DNA of 64,000 nt. Source: Alkalicoccus luteus. GTDB lineage: Bacteria; Bacillota; Bacilli; Bacillales; Salisediminibacteriaceae. Each line of letters begins with the position of its first letter. Position 1 is the first letter of the stretch. This document shows, piece by piece, positions 34,445 through 41,976 of the stretch. The notes under the pieces were generated by a model that saw nothing but the letters and a program-made list of their open reading frames with translations, did no database searches and was not told the DNA's origin. The DNA lies in assembly GCA_052061695.1 (NCBI GenBank), contig JBPZEY010000003.1; one strand, given 5' to 3'. A program made the position numbers and the translations under genes.

Positions 34445-34476
34445 TCTCCTCCTTTTTTTGTTTAAAAAGAAAGAGA
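34445..34476 (-). promoter_or_regulatory. Attenuator hairpin hiding the ribosome site of the macrolide phosphotransferase gene
   Basis: On the minus strand TCTCTTTCTTTTT (34476-34464) pairs with AAAAAGGAGGAGA (34457-34445) over 13 positions, two of them G-U, around loop AAACAA. The right arm contains the whole GGAGGAG ribosome site of the resistance gene; the left arm is the end of the leader frame. A ribosome held on the leader would open it, the layout known from erm and other macrolide resistance genes. Confidence 0.7.
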
Positions 34477-34509
34477 CTGCCACAGACGTCCTGCGTGCAT
34501 CACGTGCAT
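34462..34509 (-). CDS. 15-residue leader peptide of the macrolide phosphotransferase gene
   Basis: ATG 34509 lies seven bases after AAAGGAGGG and encodes MHVMHAGRLWQSLSF, then TAA. It ends 23 bases before ATG 34438 of the resistance gene. The RLW core recalls the RLR-type arrest motifs of macrolide-responsive leader peptides, although this exact sequence is not one I know. The last four codons form one arm of the hairpin that hides the downstream ribosome site. Confidence 0.65.
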   Translation of the reverse strand: MHVMHAGRLWQSLSF

Positions 34510-34576
34510 TGTCGAACCCTCCTTTGAATTGCGATCATTTCTTATTACTCTCTTATGAATGAACGGCGTCCACGTT

Positions 34577-35011
34577 TCATTCTTCCTCAATTTGGATGAA
34601 AAACGTATAGTGCGCGTTGTTCCGACTGTCGGGCCAGTCTGCATGAATCCCGAGCGGATAGCCTCCCGGTTCTGCAGGCATCGTCACCTGCTGCTCATCG
34701 ACCTGGAGCGTTTCATCAGGAGCCCCGCCGTCCCACGTTTCAGCCTGCAGAGTCGGACTGGAGTCGTCATCGAAGCTCACGGTCACTTGCTCGCCGGGAC
34801 GAGCCGTGAGTTCTTCCATATCCCTAGCTAATATAATTTCCGGCGGAGTTCCACTCTCGGCATCTTCAGCGCCTCCCGTCCATTCCCAACTGTACGTGCC
34901 GAGCACTCCGGATGCTTGACTTTGAGCCGATTCCATTGCTGCATCAGGAGGCTGATCCTGACAAGCCGCCAGTAAAAGGATTGCCAAAACGGCAGCTGCT
35001 GCTTTTCCCAT
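34577..35011 (-). CDS. Acidic lipoprotein, paralogue of the 40512-40979 gene
   Basis: 144 residues, lipobox ILLLAAC at residues 12-18. Mature part: GTYSWEWTGG near the start and NAHYTFFIQIEEE at the end, with strands between. The gene at 40512 has the same frame: GSYEWNEGATGG and YASYTLFIDVSEE. So both belong to one surface lipoprotein family of unknown role. GGAGGT site before ATG 35011. Confidence 0.78.
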   Translation of the reverse strand: MGKAAAAVLAILLLAACQDQPPDAAMESAQSQASGVLGTYSWEWTGGAEDAESGTPPEIILARDMEELTARPGEQVTVSFDDDSSPTLQAETWDGGAPDETLQVDEQQVTMPAEPGGYPLGIHADWPDSRNNAHYTFFIQIEEE

Positions 35012-35028
35012 CTCGACCTCCGTCCTTT

Positions 35029-35403
35029 CTAAGTCGCCATTCGTTTATCAAGCATGTGATCGACCCCATAGAAAACAATGGAAGCCGCTATTCCGATGTA
35101 GAGCATTGGATGCGTGAGCATGTCATTCCAGCCGACGTACGCGATCCACACGTGGAACGGAAGAATAAAAAATGCGCCGAACATGATGTGGAGCGCCAGT
35201 GAAGTCCGTCTCCCCGGCGCAAAAAAGTCAGCCGCAATCGAAGCAGGTATCGCGTACACAAGCATGATGACGGTGATACATGACGTATAGACGACGAGCA
35301 TAATGAACACATCATTACCGGAAGCAAGTTCGTCCATCCCCATCACTACGACCAGCGCACCAAAGCCGGTAACGGCCGCCGCTGAACCTTTTCGACGCAG
35401 CAT
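35029..35403 (-). CDS. Membrane protein, 124 aa
   Basis: ATG 35403 follows GAGGACGAGGT; the longer frame upstream has no site. Four hydrophobic segments (about residues 8-24, 32-52, 68-87, 98-115). No family recognised. Same strand as the neighbours on both sides, likely one operon with 35424 and 35737. Confidence 0.65.
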   Translation of the reverse strand: MLRRKGSAAAVTGFGALVVVMGMDELASGNDVFIMLVVYTSCITVIMLVYAIPASIAADFFAPGRRTSLALHIMFGAFFILPFHVWIAYVGWNDMLTHPMLYIGIAASIVFYGVDHMLDKRMAT

Positions 35404-35423
35404 CAGACCTCGTCCTCTTTGGA

Positions 35424-35672
35424 TTAGATTAACTGGCTGAGAAAAACTGTGATATAGCCAGCGAACATAAGCAATAAAAAACTTCCTCCGACCATCGTAT
35501 TGGCGATGACAAGTCCCCATGATTGGCTCACGAATGCGAGTACAATACCGACTGGACCGACAATAAGTGTAATCAGCCATAAAGCAGCAGGCTCTTGAAA
35601 GACGATGTTTGGCACCCAGGAGCCGATGCCGATAAGAAAACAGAGCCATGCCCACGTTCTCGTATTTGTCAT
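35424..35672 (-). CDS. Small membrane protein, 82 aa
   Basis: ATG 35672 lies nine bases after AGAGGT. Three helices; it looks like an uncharacterised Bacillus membrane protein. 20 bases before the next gene downstream. Confidence 0.65.
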   Translation of the reverse strand: MTNTRTWAWLCFLIGIGSWVPNIVFQEPAALWLITLIVGPVGIVLAFVSQSWGLVIANTMVGGSFLLLMFAGYITVFLSQLI

Positions 35673-35736
35673 ACATGCACCTCTTTCAGGAAAATTCATT
35701 CATTCGTTTTTACCTCTCCTGCATTGGTTCTCCCAC

Positions 35737-35889
35737 TTATTCGGTTGTTTCGCTTTTCCCTCGAAGCAGATAGTAAATCGTCAGGCCGGATAACACGACC
35801 ATACTGATAACCGCCGCCGGGCTTTGCGTGATAACACCAATCAGTACGACGTTCAGGACGAGCATGAGGCTGATTAACAAAGTAGTCAT
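35737..35889 (-). CDS. 50-residue two-helix membrane protein
   Basis: AAAAGGAGATAGG precedes ATG 35889. Reads MTTLLISLMLVLNVVLIGVI, a short loop, a second helix AAVISMVVLSGLTIYYLL and a charged tail RGKSETTE. First gene of the small membrane protein group 35029-35889. Confidence 0.6.
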   Translation of the reverse strand: MTTLLISLMLVLNVVLIGVITQSPAAVISMVVLSGLTIYYLLRGKSETTE

Positions 35890-35980
35890 ATCCTATCTCC
35901 TTTTGCTGTAAATATGCATATACCTTATTTTACCATAACCAGCCGCAGGTGCGTCACTGTTCTTTCGCCACACTAAACAG

Positions 35981-36009
35981 TTGACGATTAGGAGCAGTCG
36001 TGCGAAAAT
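35981..36009 (+). promoter_or_regulatory. Possible sigma-A promoter of the hydroxylase gene
   Basis: TTGACG and GAAAAT are 17 bases apart, about 85 bases before the hydroxylase start. The -10 is poor. Confidence 0.3.
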
Positions 36010-36092
36010 AAGGTCAAACGCTTTACTTAGGTGAAGCGTTATTGCATTGTAGTGAATTGGAAACGATTGCAATTTTGAAGGAGGCACCTTTT

Positions 36093-37823
36093 ATGGTAAA
36101 ACGCATTCCGGCGCATTTGCGTCAATATACGGTAAAGCAAAACTACGAGAGCTATACGCCGATCAACCATGCCGTGTGACGCTATGTGATGCGGCAGAAT
36201 CACGAGACGCTGAAGGATCTCGCGCATGAAGCGTATACGGACGGACTGACGGCTTCCGGTATTTCCATTGAACAGATTCCAGACGTTGCGGAAATGAATG
36301 AAAAGCTTGGGCGATTCGGCCTTGGAGCTGCAACGATTGACGGGTTTATCCCCGGCGTTGCATTCTTTGATTTTCAGTCAAACGGTATCCTGCCGGTCGT
36401 GGCGGAAATCCGCAAGCTGGAAAACATTCAGTACACCCCGGCCCCGGATATGATCCACGAAGCTGCCGGGCACGCCCCGATTCTGGCGGATGAAACCTAT
36501 GCAGCGTATGTAAAACGCTTTGGCGAAATCGGGAAAAAGGCAATTGCAACGAAGGAAGAGCACGATGTGTTTGAAGCCGTGCGCACCTACTCCAACCTGC
36601 TGGAAAAAGGCAGCGCCACCGAAGAGCAGCTGGAGGCGGCACAGAAAAACATCGCTGAAAAAGAAGCGCTCGTACAAGGCGAATCAGAAGCCGAGATGAT
36701 CGGACGTCTCTACTGGTGGACGGTGGAATATGGCTTAATCGGCACGCTTGAGAATCCGAAAATTTACGGTGCCGGCCTGCTTTCCTCGGTTGAAGAGGGC
36801 GGCAACATTTTAAGTTCGGAAGTGGAGAAGGTCCGCTACGACGTGGATCAGGTGGTCGCTACCACGTTCGATATCACAAAGCCGCAGCCGCAGCTGTTCG
36901 TCACGGCCTCGTTTGAGGAGCTCACGGAAGGACTCGAGCAGTTTGCTGAGACGATGGCGTTCCGCCGCGGCGGCACCGAAAGCGTCGATAAAGCCGTTGC
37001 TTCCGGCAGCACGGCGACGATTGAACTCTCGTCCGGCCTCCAGATTACAAGCACGTGGGCGGAGGGCGAGCGGGATGCTGACGGTGAGGTTGTCTACCTG
37101 CAGGCTTCCAAACCGACAGCGCTTGCCGTCGAAAACTACGAGCTGAAGGGGCACGGCCGCAGCACGCATACAGACGGCTACGGCACGCCAATCGGACGAC
37201 TGGAAGACGGCAGCGCGTTAGAGGACATGTCAGAGGAGCAGCTTAAAGCAGCCGGTATTCAAACTGGCCGTGAAACGACGCTTCGCTTTGCGTCTGGCGT
37301 GACGGTTTCCGGAACGGTGCAAAACGTCCTGACCAATGACGGAACTCCACTGCTGATTCAGTGGCAAGATGCCAGCGTCACTCTCGGCGAAAAGCGTCTC
37401 TTTGAACCGGACTGGGGCGACTTTGACATGGCGGTTGGCGCAAAGGTGGCGTCTGTTTTCGCCGGAGCCGCCGACAGCGAAGCGTACTTTGGCGAAGAGC
37501 TGCCAGCGGAATCGACGCTCGCGCACGAGCAGGAGGAAACCGCACTGGATGAGCTTTACGGCCGCGTCCGTGCTGTCCGTGAACAGTCAGCGGCTGACGG
37601 CACTCCTGAACTGCAGGCGGTGCACGACCAGCTGCGCGACTATCCGGAAGACTGGCTGCTTCGTCTGGAGATCGTGGAAATTCTAGAAGAAACCGAAGCC
37701 GATCCGGAGCTGCTCGAAGCAGTGAAAAACGAACTGCACCAGCTTCAGGAAAGCACAAACTCCCTCAGCAAGCTGATCCGAAACGGACTGCTTGTAGCAG
37801 AAAAAGCACCGTTGAAAAAATAA
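36093..37823 (+). pseudogene. Phenylalanine 4-monooxygenase-type hydroxylase with a premature TGA at codon 29
   Basis: GAAGGAGG leads ATG 36093. The frame reads …ESYTPINHAV, then TGA (36177-36179), then RYVMRQNHETLKDLAHEAYT and stays open to 37823. Homologues read NHAVWRY, so one TGG-to-TGA change broke it. The rest is intact: iron ligands in HEAAGHAPILAD and the Glu of YWWTVEYGLIG, plus the long C-terminal extension of Bacillus enzymes. The enzyme hydroxylates Phe to Tyr with O2 and a pterin. A product could still come from read-through or reinitiation at GTG 36186/ATG 36189, lacking the first 31 residues. No pterin carbinolamine dehydratase lies nearby. Confidence 0.85.
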
Positions 37824-37826
37824 GCC

Positions 37827-37853
37827 AAGCAGCGTCCTTAAGGGGCGCTGCTT
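37827..37853 (+). terminator. Intrinsic terminator of the hydroxylase gene
   Basis: AAGCAGCG and CGCTGCTT pair with an inner CC/GG, followed by TGTTT. Confidence 0.75.
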
Positions 37854-37927
37854 TGTTTCATTGATGGAAGGATTGAGTGCTGTTTTGCAGGAGATTTCAC
37901 GATCAGGCGCTGGCTCGATGTCCTTCT

Positions 37928-38130
37928 TAAAGTTGAAAGTTGCTTTCAATCGGTTTTAAGTTCGTTTTGGGAATGCTTAAGTCGTTTTATTCGTTTTAAC
38001 CTCCTGTTACGTTGCGTAAGTTACTTTTGTGAGACGTTACGTCCCTTTCAAGTCGCGTTAAGTTGCTTTTCGCCGGAGTTAAGTTACTTTTTAAGACGGT
38101 TGCCTTTCGGCGCTCTGCCGAAAGCCCCCT
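37928..38130. repeat. Dispersed intergenic repeat, copy B (longest)
   Basis: About eight degenerate units of 16-24 bases, each built on GTTAAGTTnCTTTT and closing with a C/G-rich turn (for example GTTAAGTTGCTTTTCGCCGG and GTTAAGTTACTTTTTAAGACG), run into the palindrome CTTTCGGC-GCTCT-GCCGAAAG (38104-38124) and a C-rich end. Start (GAAAGTTGCTTTnnnATCGG) and end (TTGCCTTTCGGCGC…) match copy C at 47193-47290. It fills most of the 500-base gap between the hydroxylase and the next lipoprotein gene. Confidence 0.65.
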
Positions 38131-38324
38131 CCTCCACTTAACGACGAAAAAACCGGCGGTCTGCTATCTGCCGGAACTTTCCTGCTGTTTTTATGTATCG
38201 GCATGATCAATCTCTCGATCACCAGACGGACAGTGTTTAGCACCACGTGAAGCCCTTTGCGGTGAGCATGATGAACACCTAACAAATCAATCTGACGAAC
38301 AGTGGTATTTGCTGCTTCAGTGGT

Positions 38325-38966
38325 TCACCAAACACCACGAACGTCGTCGAGAATCCGCTGTGGATCGAGCGTGATAAACCAGTCGTCCAATATGGTAAAG
38401 TGCACTTCTTCTCCTTTGTACAAGAAGTGAATCTCCCATTCGCCGTTCGTGTAAAATTCGACCTCTTCGGTCTCTTCGTCGTAGTTGCCGCTTGTGCCTC
38501 TATCGATCCAGTTAAATCCAGGCATCCCGGTTGAATAAGCATTAGGATCGATGATTTGGATCATGTCAGGTGTAACTTCTTCTGCACCCTGCTCAAGCTC
38601 ATAGCTGAACGATATGTGCCGCTCAAAGCGGTGATCCTCCTCAGATACGTGTTCTTGCCGAGTGATTGTTTCAACACCGCCTGAACCTGAGTCATCCACT
38701 GGCTCTTCCAGCTCTGGTGTGAATGGTACATCGCTGTCGCCTTCTTCTGTGCCATCGTCGATCGCGGAAGCAATATATTGAAACAACTGCTCTGCCCCAT
38801 CTTCATCAAGATCGGCCATTTCGTCACTCTCCATGTCGGTATTTTCTAAGACCTGCACCTCCAGTCCGTATTCATCTCCAAGTGCTTTGATTTCCTCTTC
38901 TGGCGAGTCGCTGCATCCGGTTACGAAAAGCAGGGCGCTGCCTGACAGGATAAGAGTGTATTTGAT
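38325..38966 (-). CDS. Acidic lipoprotein with an ATC start, paralogue of the 27147-27797 gene
   Basis: The signal peptide (KYTLILSGSALLFVTGCSDS, lipobox VTGC) is in frame but no ATG, GTG or TTG precedes it. AAGGAGAG sits so that the codon at normal distance is ATC (38966-38964), in the place of the paralogue's ATG. Either ATC is used as a rare start, or an ATG-to-ATC change has nearly silenced the gene. The mature protein (about 195 residues) matches the 27147 paralogue from CSDSPEEEIKALGDEYGLEV to the final WFITLDPQRILDD. Confidence 0.7.
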   Translation of the reverse strand: MKYTLILSGSALLFVTGCSDSPEEEIKALGDEYGLEVQVLENTDMESDEMADLDEDGAEQLFQYIASAIDDGTEEGDSDVPFTPELEEPVDDSGSGGVETITRQEHVSEEDHRFERHISFSYELEQGAEEVTPDMIQIIDPNAYSTGMPGFNWIDRGTSGNYDEETEEVEFYTNGEWEIHFLYKGEEVHFTILDDWFITLDPQRILDDVRGVW

Positions 38967-39072
38967 AAGAATCTCTCCTTTTTAGTCATTCTGCATAAAA
39001 ATTGGACACATGCCCCGTAAGCATGTATTTGATCGCATTAAGCAATGGTTTGATTATTCAGTGTGCATAAGT

Positions 39073-39381
39073 CTATTTATTCTCTAAAACTTGCACCCGC
39101 TCCGTCAGCAGTTCCATTTGCTGCTGCAAGCTTGATACTTCCTGCATGTATTGAAACAAAAGCCATGCACTTAAGCAGAGCAGTCCGATCACGAGTGGCA
39201 TAAAGAGACGACTTTCCCGGTTTACCGGCTTCATGAGCAGCTGAACGACGAGCAGTGTGCCTGTCGTGATCGCGCTGAAAAGAATCGATTCGATGTTATA
39301 CGGGTGATAGCGCAGCATTTCCCAAAGCAGCTGTGCCGTCGTATCGTCCTCCGGAATTAGAATGGTCGTCTCGTGAATCAC
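39073..39381 (-). CDS. Membrane protein, 102 aa (perhaps the 3' part of a broken gene)
   Basis: GTG 39381 after a weak AGGGG site. Two hydrophobic helices (about residues 32-50 and 60-80) and a C-terminal coiled-coil (SLQQQMELLTERVQVLENK). The same frame further upstream (39412-39513) encodes a signal-like peptide separated by TGA and TAA, and a third frame bridges the two parts with sensible residues, so the original gene may have been 39073-39513 and then suffered compensating indels. Confidence 0.5.
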   Translation of the reverse strand: MIHETTILIPEDDTTAQLLWEMLRYHPYNIESILFSAITTGTLLVVQLLMKPVNRESRLFMPLVIGLLCLSAWLLFQYMQEVSSLQQQMELLTERVQVLENK

Positions 39382-39411
39382 CTGCCAGCCCCTGCTGCAT
39401 GCTGATTACGT

Positions 39412-39513
39412 TCACGCTGGACGAGTAATATGGATGGAAGGTATGAGGGAGTAAAAGAAGACGACCAAAAGCAGCAGGCCGACTCCACAACTAACAAAAC
39501 TACGTGTTTTCAT
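39412..39513 (-). CDS. 33-residue signal-like peptide, probably the 5' part of the 39073 gene
   Basis: AAGGTGTG precedes ATG 39513. MKTRSFVSCGVGLLLLVVFF continues with YSLIPSIHITRPA and TGA. One hydrophobic segment. Could be a separate micropeptide, but frame and spacing fit a decayed N-terminus of the following gene. Confidence 0.4.
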   Translation of the reverse strand: MKTRSFVSCGVGLLLLVVFFYSLIPSIHITRPA

Positions 39514-39595
39514 CCGGACACACCTTTTTTGCATACGCTTTCATTTCCAAATTCTGTTATACTGATTCTATTATGACATGAAAGGAGTGAATCGG

Positions 39596-39919
39596 ATGGA
39601 ATATCGGGATCCGATCGGTGACATCATCAAACATGCTGATGCTGAACCAAAACAAAAAGGAAAACGCCTTTCTGCTGAATACCGGAGCATGGATGTTTAT
39701 CAGCAGTTTCAGAAAACAGCCCGCGAGCAGGGTTTCCTGCCGGAATGGGTCAAGCTGCGCAAAAAGGTGCACGCAGCTCTCCTCCAGGCAGAAACAGATG
39801 CAGACATGGATAACGTCAATTTTCTTATCCGGCTCTATAACCAGAAATGTCCGTCCCAGCTGCAGAAAGGCCTCGTCACGCTTGAGTCCAAAACATGGGC
39901 GCTCTCAAACTGGGAGTAG
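39596..39919 (+). CDS. DUF1992 (DnaJ homologue C28-like) protein
   Basis: 107 residues from ATG 39596 (AAAGGAG nine bases upstream). DPIGDIIKHADAEPKQKGKRL followed by GFLPEWVKLRKKV fits the DUF1992 domain found alone in bacteria and in human DNAJC28. Function unknown; a helical cytoplasmic protein. Tail-to-tail with the 39921 gene, with a single base between the stops and no room for a separate terminator. Confidence 0.82.
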   Translation: MEYRDPIGDIIKHADAEPKQKGKRLSAEYRSMDVYQQFQKTAREQGFLPEWVKLRKKVHAALLQAETDADMDNVNFLIRLYNQKCPSQLQKGLVTLESKTWALSNWE

Positions 39920-39920
39920 C

Positions 39921-40505
39921 TTAGCTCGGAGACTCTGCTTCCAGTCCGTGCTCTTCTTCCATCCGGCTCATCGCGCGTGTAGTCGGAAAATCATTTGCGT
40001 CGTAAGGGATGACGAACGTACGGTTCTCGTCAGCAAAGGCATACTCATTGACGGTCACCGATTCTCCTGACGTGAGCCGCTCCACGTGCTGAACGTCCTC
40101 CCAAACCATCGTTTCTTCGCTGAAGGACCACATCGCATTCGTATGGACGCCTTCCGCATCAAGATAGGCGTAATGCGCGAGCGAGAAGGCAAACAGCGGC
40201 AAGCTGAGAAGGCCGAGTCCTGCGTGCACAGCCGTTCCACGGTATGTACGCTTTTTTCCTTCTGCGATCAGCATCGTCACAAACAGGGAAATAATACAGA
40301 GTGCCGCCCAGGCCATGGCGGCTGCCATCAGCTGAAACGCGCTCGGATACGGAATAAAGGCCCAGTGATGTTCGGAGAAATACAAGATTTCCTGAAAGAA
40401 AACAACGAGCGCAGGTGGCAGAAAAACGGCGCCGATCAGTAAAAAGGCAGCTGCTGGAATGCCCCATTTTAAAACGGTGCTGCTGTCCAGTTCCCATTTT
40501 TTCAT
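39921..40505 (-). CDS. Membrane protein with C-terminal soluble domain, 194 aa
   Basis: Three helices (about residues 14-36, 54-78, 90-110) then a soluble domain resembling a small PH-like fold (EETMVWEDVQHVERLTSG…). Its start lies six bases after the stop of the lipoprotein-like gene upstream, so the two are one operon. Similar helix-plus-PH arrangement to the 62041 protein. Function unknown. Confidence 0.7.
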   Translation of the reverse strand: MKKWELDSSTVLKWGIPAAAFLLIGAVFLPPALVVFFQEILYFSEHHWAFIPYPSAFQLMAAAMAWAALCIISLFVTMLIAEGKKRTYRGTAVHAGLGLLSLPLFAFSLAHYAYLDAEGVHTNAMWSFSEETMVWEDVQHVERLTSGESVTVNEYAFADENRTFVIPYDANDFPTTRAMSRMEEEHGLEAESPS

Positions 40506-40511
40506 ACACCT

Positions 40512-40979
40512 TCACCCTTCCTCTTCGTCTTCATCCTCTTCTGACACATCAATAAACAGCGTGTAGGAGGCGTAGCCCTGATCGCCCCAATCCGCGAATA
40601 TTTCAATAATATGCTCGCCTTCCTCAGACGGAACGGTGAATTCACTTGTGCCGCTGGCAAGCTCTTCCTGCACCGACTGCTCATTCCAGAGCAGCACATC
40701 GATCTCCGCGTTTTCTGCACCTTCCAGCGCAACAGCTGCATCCGCTCCTGCTTCCACATCAACTGCTTCCAGCTCCTCCATTTCAACTGCCTGCGGAGGT
40801 ACCACGGACTCTTCCCGGGAGCCGCCGGTTGCGCCCTCATTCCATTCGTAGGAGCCCATTAGCGTCGCCGCGGTGATGTCTCCCATATGTACACTCGCAC
40901 TCGGCGGTTCGTCCGCCGCGCACGCGGGAATACTAATAAAGCCTGCACTGACTGAAAGTTTTACTGCCCAATTTTTCAC
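40512..40979 (-). CDS. Secreted acidic protein, paralogue of the 34577 lipoprotein
   Basis: 155 residues from GTG 40979 after CAGGTGAT. Short signal sequence ending in SIPAC, a weak lipobox. The mature part shares GSYEWNEGATGG and a closing YASYTLFIDVSEE with the 34577 product. Tail rich in Glu/Asp. Role unknown; co-transcribed with the 39921 membrane protein. Confidence 0.75.
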   Translation of the reverse strand: MKNWAVKLSVSAGFISIPACAADEPPSASVHMGDITAATLMGSYEWNEGATGGSREESVVPPQAVEMEELEAVDVEAGADAAVALEGAENAEIDVLLWNEQSVQEELASGTSEFTVPSEEGEHIIEIFADWGDQGYASYTLFIDVSEEDEDEEEG

Positions 40980-41123
40980 ATCATCACCTGTTTCTTAAAA
41001 TAAACTTGCTGTGTTCATATAGAACCAGCAAAGAGCCATTATTTTCTAATACGCATGAAGCGGCTCACAGGTTTCATACCCGTTTAAGGAAAACTGGAAT
41101 CATCTCAAGGCAAGGAGGCAAAC

Positions 41124-41573
41124 ATGAAAAACAAAGGAGCGTTTTACCTGATAACCGGAGCAGCACTGTTGTACGTACTGCTCCGGGTGCTTTCCGGGGA
41201 GACCGACCGTGAAGCGCTCGTCGAACAGGATCGAGAAGGCAATCTTCCTTCGGAGCATGCGCACGCACGCATTGAGACCGACGAGATAGTGTATGACAGG
41301 AGCGGCACCGTAACGGTTTCGATGGAAGCCTTGGGAGATATTGTGCCTCAAGACCTGTACTGGCAGGCCGCCGGGATAGACGACTGGGAAACAACTGGTA
41401 TAGAGGCCGCAGAGATGAGGGAGTTGCCGCAAACGCTCTCCGCAGGTGTCACGGAGACAATCGAGGTTTCTCTCCCAGACTATGAGGCACAGGTCGTCCG
41501 TCTCGTGTTCGCGTTTGAGCATGGAACACTTAAGGAAACGCATAAAACCGCTGTAAGCTTGTATGTAGAATAA
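41124..41573 (+). CDS. Membrane-anchored extracytoplasmic protein, 149 aa
   Basis: AAGGAGG site before ATG 41124. Anchor helix at residues 5-24 (GAFYLITGAALLYVLLRVL), then a beta-rich domain of about 120 residues with an immunoglobulin-like look. Acidic. No family recognised. Confidence 0.7.
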   Translation: MKNKGAFYLITGAALLYVLLRVLSGETDREALVEQDREGNLPSEHAHARIETDEIVYDRSGTVTVSMEALGDIVPQDLYWQAAGIDDWETTGIEAAEMRELPQTLSAGVTETIEVSLPDYEAQVVRLVFAFEHGTLKETHKTAVSLYVE

Positions 41574-41596
41574 GGAGTGGATATGCTATTTTTTAC

Positions 41597-41630
41597 ACAA
41601 GCATGAAACGCAGCTTCATTCCATGCTTGT
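41597..41630. terminator. Hairpin between convergent genes
   Basis: ACAAGCATG and CATGCTTGT pair exactly around a 16-base loop; on the minus strand GTAAAAAA follows, on the plus strand no T-run. It may end the 41124 transcript poorly, or be an inverted repeat of another kind. Confidence 0.4.
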
Positions 41631-41661
41631 ATACCAGCTACAAAGGCTTTTTATCAAGACA

Positions 41662-41976
41662 TCAGCTCTCCCGAACGATCGCACGTTTGTCCTCATTCGT
41701 CAGTGTGTACGCATACGGCGTGATGCCAAGCGCTATGAGTGCAATCAGAAAAAATAAAGCGATGCTCGTCCCGATGGAAAGATCGATGAAAAAATTGAGC
41801 ATAAGCGGTGTCGTTGGCAGGATCGCAATCCAGAAAACGACTTTCCCATGTGTCGTGATGTACTGCGTCTCACCGCAGTGCGGACAGTTCGTATATTCAT
41901 ATAAAAATCGCTGTGCTTTCAGCGCCTGCTTCCACGACAGCGTTTGATAGCAGGCTTCACAAGTCGGTCGTTTCAT
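41662..41976 (-). CDS. TIGR04104-type CxxC zinc finger membrane protein
   Basis: 104 residues: CEACYQTLSWKQALKAQRFL…CPHCGETQYIT gives two CxxC pairs about 22 residues apart, the mark of the cxxc_20_cxxc family, followed by two membrane helices. Role unknown; these are common in Bacillaceae. Its start overlaps the stop of the amidohydrolase gene by one base. Confidence 0.82.
   Translation of the reverse strand: MKRPTCEACYQTLSWKQALKAQRFLYEYTNCPHCGETQYITTHGKVVFWIAILPTTPLMLNFFIDLSIGTSIALFFLIALIALGITPYAYTLTNEDKRAIVRES

Noticed and set aside
36378..37949. Several minus-strand frames opposite the hydroxylase gene
   Set aside because: They mirror the strong codon bias of the plus-strand gene; no ribosome sites.
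41574..41602. Seven-codon frame after GGAGTGG at 41575
   Set aside because: Too short and interrupted by the hairpin; probably chance.
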